In this document: positions 26,108-35,644 of the stretch, one piece after another
How positions within the stretch are numbered: position 1 is the stretch's first letter
Layout of the letters: each line of letters starts with the position of its first letter
DNA from: Pseudomonadota bacterium
GTDB taxonomy: Bacteria; Desulfobacterota; Binatia; Binatales; Binataceae
Reading direction: 5' to 3'
DNA length: 64,000 nt
NCBI GenBank assembly: GCA_021324855.1
Contig: JAJPIG010000024.1
Location: forward strand, 62,001 to 126,000
The notes under the pieces: model-generated
Databases searched by the model: none
Told to the model about the DNA's origin: nothing
What the model saw: only the letters and a program-made list of their open reading frames with translations
Made by a program: the position numbers and the translations under genes

Positions 26108-27979
26108 TCAGAACGTCGTGAACCAGGGGGTTTCATGCGGATCGGTAATCTGGAAGCGCACGTCGAATGATTTGAGCAGCGTGCCTTTCGCATGCTCCAG
26201 GGTGAGCCACGCATTCATGAGATCGACGTCGGCTTGGACTTCCTGACCCTGCGCGGTGACCAGCGAGTTTTCGTACTGCAACAAGTCGTGCGTGGTCGCC
26301 ATTCCGACCCGGAAGCGCACCTGCTCGTCGTGCAGCGCCTGGCGCGCGTAGTAGGTCGCCTGTTTTGTCGCCTCGACACGCTTGAGGTCCGCATGAAGAT
26401 TCGCGAGCGCGCTTTCCACTTCAACCACAGCTTCCGAGAGCGCCGCGCGATACTGCATGCGCGTCTGCTCGAAACTGACCCGCGCCTGCGCCAGCGAAGC
26501 CCGCGCCAAGGCGTTGCTCAGCGGCCGCTCGTAGTTCAAAACTACGGCATAGTTGTAGAAGCCGAAATTGAAGAGTTGATTGAGCGCCGTGTTGTAGCTG
26601 CCCTCGAACGGCAGCTTGATGCCATTGAGCGGGGGTGGACCGGATAGCGCTGGGTTGAAGCAATTCAGTTGTGGTATTCCGAATGCCGCACCGCATTGTG
26701 CGTTCCCTGCGAGCGAATTGGTCGAGAATTGCGCGGTGACGTTGACCTGCGGCAACAACTGGTTTTCCTGAAATTTTACCTGGGTGAGCGCGGTTCTGAT
26801 CGCTTCGCGCATCTGACCCAGCGAAGGTCTATAGAGCACCGCGTCCTCAAGGGCCGCTTCTTCATCCTCGCTGACGGCCTGCTGGAGCACGGGTTTGTCG
26901 GCCGGCACCACTTCGGCGGGCAGGAACGCATGTTCGGGGTTCAGCATTGCGTCCTCGCGTAGCGTCACGCGGGCGGTCTTCAACGCGGCCTGGGCCGTAT
27001 AGACGTTGGCGGCGGCGGTTGCCGCGGAGGACTGTGCTTCCTGAAGATCAAGCGGGGCGAGAGTTCCGACGCGAACGCTGATCTGGTTCTGGCGTACGAG
27101 ATCCTGGTTGAACTTGAGCGACTCCTGGGCGACCTGCAGATTTTCCCCGCTCTGGACCACGCTCCAGTAATCATTGCCGACGCGCAGGATAAAGTCCTCG
27201 AGCTGCTGGGCCATCTGCCACTGCGCCTGCTTCTGGGCCGATTCGGCGAGCCGCACGTTGAGGGTCGCGAAACGCCAACCGAAGTTCCTAAGCAGCGGCT
27301 GCGACAACGAAATCGCGAGCGTGGGATTGTAGTAGGGGTTGATCGTTTGAGTGGTGTTGTTGCTGATACCGCGCTGGTTATTAAAGGTTGCGCTTAACGT
27401 GCCGTTGCTGGAGGCGAGAATCTTGTTGAGCGAAAAGTTCCAGTCGTATTGCTTCGTCGAGAGCGCGTCGCCACCGCTCTCCAACGCGGTCGTCGACGGA
27501 ATTACGGTCTTGAGTTGATCGGCATTGGCCTGCAAATCCGGATCGAAGGTTCCGTTGGCGTTGCGCACCGCTTCGGTCGCGCCCGGCGGTCCCAGCATGA
27601 TCGACGCCACCGCGGGATTGTTGCTAAGCGCGATGAAAATCACCTGCTTGAGGGTGAGCGGATGCGCGGTGTTGTCGGTAGTGCGCAGGTAGCGTTGGTC
27701 AATAAGCGACTCGGGGGCAACATTTTCGCCGAGCGACCACTGATGCGCGAGGATGCGAGGCAGCGAGATAATCGAGGTGCCCTGTTCGAACTGATCGGCT
27801 GCCGACGGCGCGACGGTAGCAGTCATCGGGATTTGTGCGGGCGGTGCAGGAACAGACATTCCCGATGACATGCCCGCGGGGCTCGTGGTTTGTGCCGCGG
27901 CAACACGCGGGTCGATACCCGCTCGCGCGATCAGCATGAGGGTCATGGCCACGCTTAGAAACAAGTTGCGGCGCGTCAT
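26108..27979 (-). CDS. TolC-family outer membrane efflux protein, copy 1
   Basis: The 623-residue protein starts MTRRNLFLSVAMTLMLIARAG with a signal peptide ending near VAAAQ. Features are HPLTLKQVIFIALSNNPAVA, SRVGTLAPLDLQEAQSSAATAAANVYTAQAAL-type helices and the C-terminal EQVRFRVGMATTHDLLQYENSLVTAQGQEVQADVDL, shared almost word for word with the next gene. The start at 27979 is fixed by a perfect AAGGAGG 5 bp upstream; the frame remains open to 28147 without such a site. An 8-bp inverted repeat at 28053-28075 lies upstream and may be an operator. The two genes must come from a tandem duplication. Confidence 0.92.
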   Translation of the reverse strand: MTRRNLFLSVAMTLMLIARAGIDPRVAAAQTTSPAGMSSGMSVPAPPAQIPMTATVAPSAADQFEQGTSIISLPRILAHQWSLGENVAPESLIDQRYLRTTDNTAHPLTLKQVIFIALSNNPAVASIMLGPPGATEAVRNANGTFDPDLQANADQLKTVIPSTTALESGGDALSTKQYDWNFSLNKILASSNGTLSATFNNQRGISNNTTQTINPYYNPTLAISLSQPLLRNFGWRFATLNVRLAESAQKQAQWQMAQQLEDFILRVGNDYWSVVQSGENLQVAQESLKFNQDLVRQNQISVRVGTLAPLDLQEAQSSAATAAANVYTAQAALKTARVTLREDAMLNPEHAFLPAEVVPADKPVLQQAVSEDEEAALEDAVLYRPSLGQMREAIRTALTQVKFQENQLLPQVNVTAQFSTNSLAGNAQCGAAFGIPQLNCFNPALSGPPPLNGIKLPFEGSYNTALNQLFNFGFYNYAVVLNYERPLSNALARASLAQARVSFEQTRMQYRAALSEAVVEVESALANLHADLKRVEATKQATYYARQALHDEQVRFRVGMATTHDLLQYENSLVTAQGQEVQADVDLMNAWLTLEHAKGTLLKSFDVRFQITDPHETPWFTTF

Positions 27980-28052
27980 GGAAACCTCCTTTTTTATCCG
28001 CGTCCAAAATATCGAACGCATTGCGGCGATCCCGTTTTCAGCCCGTTGAAGA

Positions 28053-28075
28053 TTCTTCGGCTGTTTACCGAAGAA
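28053..28075. promoter_or_regulatory. Perfect 8-bp inverted repeat, candidate operator
   Basis: TTCTTCGG (28053-28060) and CCGAAGAA (28068-28075) are exact reverse complements with a 7-bp spacer. The site lies 74 bp upstream of the first TolC gene and 105 bp upstream of the divergent gene at 28180. Its spacing suits a dimeric helix-turn-helix repressor such as a TetR-type regulator, common for efflux genes. No regulator gene is adjacent, and a simple RNA hairpin is the alternative. Confidence 0.4.
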
Positions 28076-28179
28076 ATGGCGCGCACAGGCGCGATTGATA
28101 CGATAGAGGCGCTTGCAAGACGCCGACAGGTTCCGGATTATAACCATCTCGTGATGGCACGGCGAGCGTTGAGAGGATT

Positions 28180-28752
28180 ATGCCGGTGCGCGGCGTGAGA
28201 TTCATACCCGCATTGGCGATCGCGGTTTCTGTCGCGCTCCTGACGCTCGCTCCCACGCCGCGGCGCGCCAGCGTATGGGCGCAACTCGGCGCGCCGCCCG
28301 CGCCGCTGCCTCCTCCTCCGCAGCCGCCCGGCCCGGCGCCGACTGCCGGTGCGGTGGCTGCGCCGGCGGCAGCGCGGCTCGCGCCCGCTCCAGGAGCATC
28401 CGTTGGAATCGCTGCGACGCCTGCGCCCACGCCGCGGGTATTTTCATGTAGTTGTTTCGGTACGGCGTCGCGTACGCGATGGATGGGACAAGTGCAGGCG
28501 TCGAGCTACTTTACGGCGCGCCAGTCGGCTGTGAACAGTTGTCTCGCCTACAACTTCAATCGACGACCGAGTTCGTCGTTTGTGCCGCCTCAGGAATTTC
28601 ATTTTTTTCCGACTCCGACGCCGCCAACCACCGGCGGAGCAACTCAGCCGAATCTCCCGACGCTGCAGGCGCCGGGCCTTTCTGGTTTTGCCTTGCTTAC
28701 TTCTCCGCGCGCGCGTCTGCTACCGCTCTGCTCGCAATGCGCCTGTAATTAG
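28180..28752 (+). CDS. Secreted Ala/Pro-rich protein of unknown function
   Basis: The 190-residue protein has a signal peptide (VRFIPALAIAVSVALLTLAP), an Ala/Pro-rich linker from about residue 36 to 86, and a compact cysteine-bearing segment, VFSCSCFGTASRTRWMGQVQ followed by ASSYFTARQSAVNSCLAYNF. After that it is Pro/Thr-rich and ends in CSQCACN. GAGAGGATT precedes the ATG, supporting the start. I recognise no family. The two-part design, linker plus short Cys domain, suggests an exported surface or periplasmic protein. It ends 4 bp from the convergent pseudouridine synthase. Confidence 0.6.
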   Translation: MPVRGVRFIPALAIAVSVALLTLAPTPRRASVWAQLGAPPAPLPPPPQPPGPAPTAGAVAAPAAARLAPAPGASVGIAATPAPTPRVFSCSCFGTASRTRWMGQVQASSYFTARQSAVNSCLAYNFNRRPSSSFVPPQEFHFFPTPTPPTTGGATQPNLPTLQAPGLSGFALLTSPRARLLPLCSQCACN

Positions 28753-28756
28753 CCGG

Positions 28757-29674
28757 TCAGGACGCGTCGCAATCGGAAGCATCGAGGAAAATGTTCAACT
28801 CATGTGGCAATGCCGCGGTGACGAGCACGCGGCCTGCCGCCGGTGAATCAAATTCGATCTCGGCGAGATGCAGCCAGAAGCGACCTTCCGGCAGTTCAGC
28901 GGAACGCGGCGCGGCGTACAACCTGTCGTTCACAATCGGGTGGCCGGCGTCTGCGAGATGAACCCTGATCTGATGACGGCTGCCGGTGTGCGGAATCACG
29001 CTGAGCAACGTGAAGCAGCCAAGCCGACGAAGCGGTTCGACGCGCGTTGAAGCTGGACGCGCGCGCCCGCGGATGCGTACGCCGGCCGACAGGCCCGCCA
29101 TTTTCTGCGAATTGCGGCGCCTATGTCCTATCGGCTCATCGAAATTCTGTGGGTCGTTCAGCGCTCCGACGACCAGCGCCCGATAGCGGCGTTCGATCCT
29201 TCCCGCCGCTAGGTCGCGGCGTAACCGCTCATGCGCGTCGCGCGTCCGCGCGATTATCACAGCGCCCGAGGTTCCGTTGTCCAACCGATGGACGAGACCG
29301 CCTTCGCGCGCGAGCTCGCCCGCAGTTGCGGTTTCCGGGAAACGCGCGACCACGCCGTTCATCAACGTGCCGCGCTCGCCGGGTTCAAGCGGATGGCATG
29401 GCATCAAACCCGGCTTATTGACGACCAGCATCGCCGGGTCGCTGTAGAGCAGATCGATGGGAACGGCGAAATCTGCGACTAGAGCCGGTTCCGGCGCGAC
29501 GGCTTCAACTTTAACTTGATCGCCGGCGCCGACGAGATCGCCCTTGCGCGGTATCCTGCCGTTTACCCGGACGCGCCGAAGCGCGATCAGCTCGCGCGCA
29601 GCGCGACGCGAATGAACGAAGCCGGTACGTATCAGATATTGATCGAGGCGCTCGCGACTCGTTATCTCAGCCAT
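28757..29674 (-). CDS. RluA-family pseudouridine synthase
   Basis: The 305-residue enzyme isomerises uridine to pseudouridine in RNA. It has an N-terminal S4 RNA-binding domain (ERLDQYLIRTGFVHSRRAARELI and RVRVNGRIPRKGDLVGAGDQV) and the RluA catalytic domain, with the active-site aspartate in GGLVHRLDNGTSGAVIIART. The segment TLLSVIPHTGSRHQIRVHLADAGHPIVND is also typical. Whether the target is 23S rRNA (RluC/RluD type) or tRNA cannot be decided. It follows the unknown gene at 29714 by 39 bp on the same strand. Confidence 0.93.
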   Translation of the reverse strand: MAEITSRERLDQYLIRTGFVHSRRAARELIALRRVRVNGRIPRKGDLVGAGDQVKVEAVAPEPALVADFAVPIDLLYSDPAMLVVNKPGLMPCHPLEPGERGTLMNGVVARFPETATAGELAREGGLVHRLDNGTSGAVIIARTRDAHERLRRDLAAGRIERRYRALVVGALNDPQNFDEPIGHRRRNSQKMAGLSAGVRIRGRARPASTRVEPLRRLGCFTLLSVIPHTGSRHQIRVHLADAGHPIVNDRLYAAPRSAELPEGRFWLHLAEIEFDSPAAGRVLVTAALPHELNIFLDASDCDAS

Positions 29675-29713
29675 AAGCGAGCGCGCTTCGGCGCAAGATT
29701 AAAGGTGGCCCGG

Positions 29714-30283
29714 TCAGTTGTCCGATAGACCGGTCCGTACCCAGCCTTCGATCTGACGGAGAAAACCGGCAAACGGGTCTTCGTTAGGCGCGGGTGCGAA
29801 GAAGCATTTGCGCATGTAGTCGAGCGCGCCTGAGTAATACTCGAAGCCTTTGCTGAGTTCGTCGAAGACCATGAATCCCGGCCGGTACATCGCCGCATCG
29901 AGCGCCGAAACTTTTTCGTATGAGCGCCGGCCTTCGTCGATGTAATACCGGAGATGGCCGCCGCGCTCGACGAAACGGCGAAACAAACCGGACATAAAGA
30001 GCGTGTAGTCACCGACGTATTTTCGGAACTGACGCTCATCGGGCATGCGGCGGTCGCGATCGGGACCAAGCTGTGCGATCAGCATATCGATCACGCTCGT
30101 CATTCGACGTCCATCGACGGTACGCATCCGGAGCCATCGATCGGAAGAGCTGAACTCGGTGAGCACATCGGCGACGTATTCTGCGATGCGCTTATCGCCG
30201 ACGCCAAGCTGACCGAAACTCCTGCATGTAAGGTCGAAAAAGAAACCGTGCAGACGTTTCAGCGATGATGGTTGAGGCTGCAT
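29714..30283 (-). CDS. Unknown helical protein downstream of uvrA
   Basis: I do not recognise this 189-residue protein. It reads as mostly helical, with RLHGFFFDLTCRSFGQLGVG, IAEYVADVLTEFSSSDRWLR, DMLIAQLGPDRDRRMPDERQFRKYVGDYTLFMSGLFRRFVE and a final amphipathic segment DPFAGFLRQIEGWVRTGL. It has no signal peptide and is probably cytoplasmic. The ATG at 30283 is preferred because the frame upstream (to 30502) overlaps the end of uvrA; GGAGGAA lies a long 14 nt upstream. It begins 22 bp after the uvrA stop, so co-transcription with uvrA is likely. Confidence 0.65.
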   Translation of the reverse strand: MQPQPSSLKRLHGFFFDLTCRSFGQLGVGDKRIAEYVADVLTEFSSSDRWLRMRTVDGRRMTSVIDMLIAQLGPDRDRRMPDERQFRKYVGDYTLFMSGLFRRFVERGGHLRYYIDEGRRSYEKVSALDAAMYRPGFMVFDELSKGFEYYSGALDYMRKCFFAPAPNEDPFAGFLRQIEGWVRTGLSDN

Positions 30284-30305
30284 AGCGCAACAATATTCCT
30301 CCGCT

Positions 30306-33239
30306 TTATCTTCCGCCTCCTGAACCCGATTTTGCACTTTGGGCAAGCCTCGCGCCAGCGTCCCGGCGAGGCGTCGACCGAACCGGGCGCAGTTTAGCCG
30401 TTCCAAGTCCGAGTATTCGCCGCAACTCGCGTCCGGTATGGGAGCGCTGGGATCTCGAAACTGCGAGCGGACTGCCGGCCGCGACCAGGCGACCGCCTTC
30501 ATCGCCGCCGCCGGGGCCGAGATCGATCACAAAGTCCGACTGCGCGATGAACTCGAGATTATGCTCGATGACGACCACGCTGTTGCCTTCCTGAACCAGC
30601 CGAAACAGCACTCGCAGCAACTGACGGACATCGCTCGACGCGAGTCCGGTGGTCGGCTCATCGAGCAGGAACATCCGGGAGCGCGGCTTTCCGTCGGCTG
30701 CGCGCGGCACGGGTTCGAGATCGGAGAGCAGAAAACGCGCCAGCTTGAGCCGCTGGGATTCACCCCCTGAGAGTGTCGATGTCGCCTGACCCAGTTGCAG
30801 ATAACCGAGGCCGACCGCGCTAAGTGCTTCCAGCCGCTTTACCGTGACCGGATGGCGGACGAAGAACTTCAGCGCCTCATCGACGGTCAGGTCGAGCACC
30901 TGATTAATGTTACGGCCCTGGTGCCGAATGGCGAGGATATGGCTCTGAAAGCGGCGGCCATCGCAATTCTCGCAACGCGCCTCGAGATCGGCCATGAAGT
31001 GCATCTCGATGGTCACGGTGCCGATCCCCCGGCATCGCTCGCATCGTCCGCCCGGGATGTTAAATGAAAAGTGTCGCGCCGTAACCCCGAGCCTGCGAGC
31101 CTCGGGCGAGCCGGCGAAGAGCCGGCGGATGTCATCGTAGATCTTGAGATAGGTGGCGACATTCGATCGGATCGAGCGGGTGGGCAGCTCCTGACCCATA
31201 TGCACCATCTCGCCGATCGCGTCGAGGCCCGTGATTGCGTCGCATTTGCCAACCTCGCTGACCGCCTCGCCGGCATGGCGCTGCCAGTTGGCGTAGAGCA
31301 CATCCTCGACGAGTGTGGATTTTCCCGATCCCGACACGCCGGTGACGCAAACCAGCCGTCCGAGGGGTATCGCGACGCTAAGCTCTCTTAAGTTGTGCTC
31401 GCTCGCGCCCACGATCCGAATCGCCGGATCGCGCCGTCCGAAGCGCCGTTCGCGAGCCATCGCGCGCATCAGCAACACCCGTCCGGGCGCGCTCAGCGCA
31501 TCGCGCAGCGCTGCGACGCGGGGACGTCCCGCATACACCAACTCGCCGCCTTCGCGGCCACCGCCCGGGCCGAGCACCACGATGTGATCGGCGCCGCCCA
31601 CGAGCGTCGGATCGTGCTCGACGACCACCACCGTATTGCCCAGATCGCGCAGTCGACGCAGGACCCCGAGCAACTGCCGCGCATCGCGCGGATGCAGCCC
31701 GACCGTCGGCTCGTCGAGCGCGTAGAGGGTTCCGGTCAGCAGGCTGCCGAGCGCGCTCGCGAGATGGATCCGCTGAGCTTCGCCGCCTGACAGCGTGCGC
31801 GCCTGCCGTTCGAGAGTCAGATAGCCGAGCCCGACCGCGTTCAGGTATTCGACTCGATTCGCCAGTTCACGGAGCAGGGGACCGGCGATGCGTTCAATCT
31901 CGGGTCGATCCGCAAGTTCCGCGATCCATCGACTCAGGTCGCGCACCGGGAGATGTCCGACGGCCGGGAACGTCAGGTCACCGACTCGGACGTTGAGCGC
32001 CTCGGACTTTAGTTTCGAGCCGTTGCAGGCCGGGCAGGTGACGAAGCGACGGTAGCGCGCCAGCAAAATTCTAATGTGAGTCTTGTAGCGCCGCCCTTCA
32101 AGCCATCGAAAAAAGCCGCGCACGCCGGGCCATCGATCGTGATCGTGGCGGCGTTCTTCGCTGTCTTCGCGAAGCTCGCCGTCGAGCAGCCAGGCGCGCT
32201 CCTCATCGTTCATCTCGTGCCACGGTACGTTACGGCGCACATGCGCGCGGCGCGCGCACCGGAGCATCCACTCGTGCATCTCGCGATACGCGGGCGTGCG
32301 CCACGGCGCGACCAGTCCCTGGCGCAGCGAAAGCCGCGGGTTTGGGATTACCTTTTCGAGATCGAGCTCAACCGTGCGCCCGAAACCTTCGCATTCCGGA
32401 CACGCGCCGATCGGACTGTTCGACGAAAACAGCGCGGGCGACGGCTCCGGGAACGTCTCGCCGCATCGTGAGCAGTTGAAGCGGCGATCAAACTCGAACT
32501 CGGCCAGCGTGACCATCTTACCGTCTCTGCGAGCGACCCGCAGCGCACGCGACCGGCCCGCACCGAGATAGAAAGATTTTTCGAGCGCTTCGCGAACCCG
32601 CTCTTCGGCGCCGCCCGCCTCGACGCTGACGCGATCGATCACCACCATCAGCGTTTCGGTTTTTGTCGCGAACGATGCGAATTCGGCGGTCTCGACGAAG
32701 CCGCCATCGTGAAAGAGACGGTGATACCCGTTCTCAACAAGGTAAGCAGTGGCCTCGGTGGGCGAGCGCGAGCCGGGTTCGAACGGCGCGATAAAAATGT
32801 AAAGCCCCGGCTCACCGAGAATAGCCGCGGCGGCGCTCTCGACCGTATCGCGCTGCACCCGGATGCCGCATCGCGGGCAGTAGGTCAGGCCGATGGTGGA
32901 GAACAGCAGGCGCAAATAGTCGTTGATCTCCGTTACCGTGCCGACGGTCGAACGCGCGTTGCGGATGGTATTTTTTTGACGCAGCGCAAGCGCCGGCGGG
33001 ATGTCGGAAATCGCATCGACGTCCGGCCGCTCCATCCGCTCAAGAAACAGTCGCGCATAGGTCGAGAGGCTCTGTACGTAACGGCGCTGACCCTCGGCGT
33101 ATAGCGTGTCGAAGACCAGGCTGGATTTTCCCGAGCCCGAGACGCCGGTCACTACTGTAAGTTTGCGGTGCGGAATTTCGAGCGAGAGATTGCGCAGATT
33201 GTGGGTGCGCGCGCCGCTAATCCGGATCGAGCGCTCCAA
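30306..33239 (-). CDS. uvrA: Excinuclease ABC subunit A
   Basis: UvrA is the damage-sensing ABC ATPase of nucleotide excision repair; it loads UvrB onto lesions. The 977 residues include two ATPase cassettes: Walker [20 protein letters not shown] and [19 protein letters not shown], signatures [12 protein letters not shown] and [12 protein letters not shown]. Zinc modules are CSRCGE...CPEC and CERCRG...CENC. The start is TTG with AGAGGA upstream. uvrB (39007) and uvrC (45174) are within 17 kb. A small coiled-coil gene lies 12 bp upstream, and two further genes follow downstream. Confidence 0.97.
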   Translation of the reverse strand: MERSIRISGARTHNLRNLSLEIPHRKLTVVTGVSGSGKSSLVFDTLYAEGQRRYVQSLSTYARLFLERMERPDVDAISDIPPALALRQKNTIRNARSTVGTVTEINDYLRLLFSTIGLTYCPRCGIRVQRDTVESAAAAILGEPGLYIFIAPFEPGSRSPTEATAYLVENGYHRLFHDGGFVETAEFASFATKTETLMVVIDRVSVEAGGAEERVREALEKSFYLGAGRSRALRVARRDGKMVTLAEFEFDRRFNCSRCGETFPEPSPALFSSNSPIGACPECEGFGRTVELDLEKVIPNPRLSLRQGLVAPWRTPAYREMHEWMLRCARRAHVRRNVPWHEMNDEERAWLLDGELREDSEERRHDHDRWPGVRGFFRWLEGRRYKTHIRILLARYRRFVTCPACNGSKLKSEALNVRVGDLTFPAVGHLPVRDLSRWIAELADRPEIERIAGPLLRELANRVEYLNAVGLGYLTLERQARTLSGGEAQRIHLASALGSLLTGTLYALDEPTVGLHPRDARQLLGVLRRLRDLGNTVVVVEHDPTLVGGADHIVVLGPGGGREGGELVYAGRPRVAALRDALSAPGRVLLMRAMARERRFGRRDPAIRIVGASEHNLRELSVAIPLGRLVCVTGVSGSGKSTLVEDVLYANWQRHAGEAVSEVGKCDAITGLDAIGEMVHMGQELPTRSIRSNVATYLKIYDDIRRLFAGSPEARRLGVTARHFSFNIPGGRCERCRGIGTVTIEMHFMADLEARCENCDGRRFQSHILAIRHQGRNINQVLDLTVDEALKFFVRHPVTVKRLEALSAVGLGYLQLGQATSTLSGGESQRLKLARFLLSDLEPVPRAADGKPRSRMFLLDEPTTGLASSDVRQLLRVLFRLVQEGNSVVVIEHNLEFIAQSDFVIDLGPGGGDEGGRLVAAGSPLAVSRSQRSHTGRELRRILGLGTAKLRPVRSTPRRDAGARLAQSAKSGSGGGR

Positions 33240-33251
33240 ACAGACCGTCCT

Positions 33252-33473
33252 CTAGCGCGGATCGCTAAGCGGACGAGCCTTCCTGCGCCGCTCGCCCGGG
33301 TACTCTTCCATCACCTGCGAGTACAGTTCGCGCAGACGGATGTCGAACTCGGCCTGGAGCCGCTTCTGTTCGGCCTCGCGCCGCTCCCTGGGCAGGTCGG
33401 CCAGCCGCTTCAGGTCGTCCTCGAGGCGCAACATCAAGCGATTGCGGGCGATGAGATATTCATAACCGTTCAT
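33252..33473 (-). CDS. Small charged helical protein upstream of uvrA
   Basis: This 73-residue protein is highly charged and almost wholly helical: [41 protein letters not shown] with heptad-like leucines suggests a coiled coil, followed by a basic tail RRRKARPLS. There is no signal peptide. The ATG at 33473 has a poor Shine-Dalgarno site, so the start is uncertain. It ends 12 bp before the uvrA start on the same strand, suggesting cotranscription. I cannot assign a function. Confidence 0.5.
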   Translation of the reverse strand: MNGYEYLIARNRLMLRLEDDLKRLADLPRERREAEQKRLQAEFDIRLRELYSQVMEEYPGERRRKARPLSDPR

Positions 33474-33541
33474 ACGATAGCCGCAACATCAAATTCCAAA
33501 GTATGCAATTATAAGTTATCTTCGAAACCTCGGACAACCAG

Positions 33542-34345
33542 TTGGAAACCACGGCCGATTACGGACTCACTATCGAGACGACCCAAGGGCGCGGAGCGTG
33601 GGAGACGCCGCGTCTCGGTCATGGTTTCTTTGGCCGCACCGGCGGCGCCAGCCGCGGTCGATTCTTCTCGCTCAACCTTTCCCGTCATGTCGGCGACGAT
33701 CCGGAAACGGTCGCGATCAACTGGCAACGGGTGCGTGCTGTCATGCCGCCCTTTGTCCGTATCGCGACGCTCAACCAGGTGCATGGCGTCGACGTGCATG
33801 TAATTGGCGACGATTACGACGGCGCAAGACCGAGCGGCGACGGGATGGTCACCGCGACGCCCGGAATCGCGCTCGCAATCTTCACGGCCGACTGCGTTCC
33901 GATGCTGATGGTCGACGCGGAGGCGAAAGTCGCCGGCGCATTTCACGCTGGATGGCGGGGCACGCTCGCCGGTATCGCGGGCATCGGCCTGCGCCGGATG
34001 ACCGAGGCGGGCGCCGACCTGCGACGAATCGAAGTGCTGCTCGGACCATCCATCGGGCGATGCTGCTACGAGGTCGATGCCGAGTTAGGTAGGCGTTTCA
34101 CAGCGGCATGGCCGCGCGCAGCCTCGCGGGTTGCTCCGGGCCGCGGGAGCAAGGCGATGCTCGACTTGCGCGGGGTCCTTACGGATCAACTGAAGGATGC
34201 CGGCCTGTCGCCGGAATCGATCGCGCAAGTTGGTCCGTGCACGCGATGCGCATCGGAACTTTTTTTCTCGCGCCGCGCCGCCGGCGGTCAGACCTGCGGT
34301 TTGCAATTGAGCTTCATCGGGTTTATCGATGGCGCCGCGGGCTAA
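33542..34345 (+). CDS. pgeF: Multicopper-oxidase-like YfiH/PgeF protein (purine nucleoside phosphorylase LACC1 family)
   Basis: The 267-residue protein belongs to the YfiH/PgeF (laccase-domain) family. Members have purine nucleoside phosphorylase or adenosine deaminase activity, and PgeF in E. coli is linked to peptidoglycan precursor editing. Visible motifs are GHGFFGRTGGASRG, NQVHGVDVHVI, FTADCVPMLM, GAFHAGWRGTLAGIAG and LGPSIGRCCYEV, with the metal-binding His/Cys residues present. The start is a TTG at 33542; no ATG lies early enough to keep the conserved N-terminus. It is transcribed away from the uvrA set. Confidence 0.9.
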   Translation: METTADYGLTIETTQGRGAWETPRLGHGFFGRTGGASRGRFFSLNLSRHVGDDPETVAINWQRVRAVMPPFVRIATLNQVHGVDVHVIGDDYDGARPSGDGMVTATPGIALAIFTADCVPMLMVDAEAKVAGAFHAGWRGTLAGIAGIGLRRMTEAGADLRRIEVLLGPSIGRCCYEVDAELGRRFTAAWPRAASRVAPGRGSKAMLDLRGVLTDQLKDAGLSPESIAQVGPCTRCASELFFSRRAAGGQTCGLQLSFIGFIDGAAG

Positions 34346-34410
34346 AAAGCGGCGAACGAAGCCGCCACAGTCGAGGGTCCGCAAGCCGATACCACCACCA
34401 GCGCGAACTC

Positions 34411-34521
34411 ATGAAGAACAAACGCGATATCGGCGAACGCGCGAAAAAGAGCAATTACGGCGTGAGCCGAATGGCGGCGAGTTCCCGGGCTGAATTTATG
34501 CACAATTATAAGACCAAATGA
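34411..34521 (+). CDS. Possible 36-residue basic peptide overlapping the next gene
   Basis: An ATG at 34411 opens a frame for MKNKRDIGERAKKSNYGVSR and 16 further residues, ending in a TGA that overlaps the ATG of the acyl-CoA dehydrogenase by 4 bp. The peptide is strongly basic. There is no clear Shine-Dalgarno site. It might be a leader peptide coupling translation of the downstream gene, or chance. Confidence 0.25.
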   Translation: MKNKRDIGERAKKSNYGVSRMAASSRAEFMHNYKTK

Positions 34522-35618
34522 TCAGCTTCGAGCCCACTGAAGAACAGCAGATGATCCGCGACACTGCGGCGGCCTTCGCGCGCAACGAGCTGCGACCGGC
34601 CGCTCGCGCTGTGGATGAAGGCGAAACGATACCAGATGGCCTGATCGCTGCGGCGTCGAAGCTGGGCCTCGTACGCGCCTGGCTGCCGGAGGAACATGGG
34701 GGTGACGGACTTATGCGATCGGCGCTTACCGGCGCGATGCTCATGGAGGAACTCGCGTATGGCGACCTCGCGCTTGCGGCACACTTAACCGCACCGCGCC
34801 TTTTCGCCTTCCCGATCATCGAGATGGGTACGTCGGCGCAGCGCAGCCGCTATCTCAAACCGTTTGCCAGCGGGAACTTCGTTGCGGGATCTTCCGCGCT
34901 TGTCGAGCCGCGCTACGACTTCGACCTGCAGACGATCGCAACGACAGCCCGTCAAGAGCGCGATGGTTGGATTCTGGATGGCGAGAAGTGCATCGTTCCG
35001 CTCGCCGGCGAGTCCGAATCGATCCTGATTTACGCGAGGCGCGGCGAAGAGGATGGCGTGTCAGGATTCATAGTGCCGCGCGAAGCCGCGGGCGTACTCA
35101 TTTCGGAGCCCGAAAAAAATATGGGGCTCAAGGGTCTTAAGACCTACGAAGTGAAGCTCGCCGGATGCCGAATCGCTGCCGACGCGCAGCTTGGCGGTGA
35201 CGCCGGAATCAATTTCGCCCGGATCGCGAGCCAGATGCGTGTCGCGGCCGTTGCGATGGCTGCGGGGTTGGCGCGGGCTGCTTTCGAGTATGCTCGCGAC
35301 TATGCCAAGGAGCGTCGCGCGTTCGGAGCCCCGATCGCGACGCGGCAGGCGATCGCCTTCATGCTGGCGGAGATGGCCATCGAAGTCGACGCGATGCGAC
35401 TTCTGGCGTGGGAGGCGGCGTGGCATCTCGACCGCGGCGAAGATGCCGCCAAAGAGAGCTATCTGGCGAAACATTACGCGTCCGCTTCGGCGCTCAAGGT
35501 CACCGACAATGCCGTGCAGGTTCTCGGCGGCCACGGCTACATCCGGGAGCATCCGGTCGAGATGTGGCTGCGAAACGCCCGCGGTCTGGCGATTATGGAA
35601 GGGCTTGCGATTGTGTGA
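34518..35618 (+). CDS. Acyl-CoA dehydrogenase family protein, A
   Basis: The 366-residue protein has the ACAD fold: helical N-terminus (TEEQQMIRDTAAAFARNEL), central beta domain (AGSSALVEPRYDF, EKCIVPLAGESESILIYA) and FAD-binding C-terminal helices (ARAAFEYARDYAKERRAFGAPIATRQAIAFMLAEM, VTDNAVQVLGGHGYIREHPVEMWLRNAR). The protein ends at LAIMEGLAIV, so the IMEG glutamate aligns with the catalytic Glu of medium-chain enzymes but the usual C-terminal helix is missing. It is paired with the next gene, 26 bp away. Function as an inactive or atypical partner subunit is possible. Confidence 0.87.
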   Translation: MISFEPTEEQQMIRDTAAAFARNELRPAARAVDEGETIPDGLIAAASKLGLVRAWLPEEHGGDGLMRSALTGAMLMEELAYGDLALAAHLTAPRLFAFPIIEMGTSAQRSRYLKPFASGNFVAGSSALVEPRYDFDLQTIATTARQERDGWILDGEKCIVPLAGESESILIYARRGEEDGVSGFIVPREAAGVLISEPEKNMGLKGLKTYEVKLAGCRIAADAQLGGDAGINFARIASQMRVAAVAMAAGLARAAFEYARDYAKERRAFGAPIATRQAIAFMLAEMAIEVDAMRLLAWEAAWHLDRGEDAAKESYLAKHYASASALKVTDNAVQVLGGHGYIREHPVEMWLRNARGLAIMEGLAIV

Positions 35619-35644
35619 GAAGCGGCGAGGGGTGGAGATCGATC

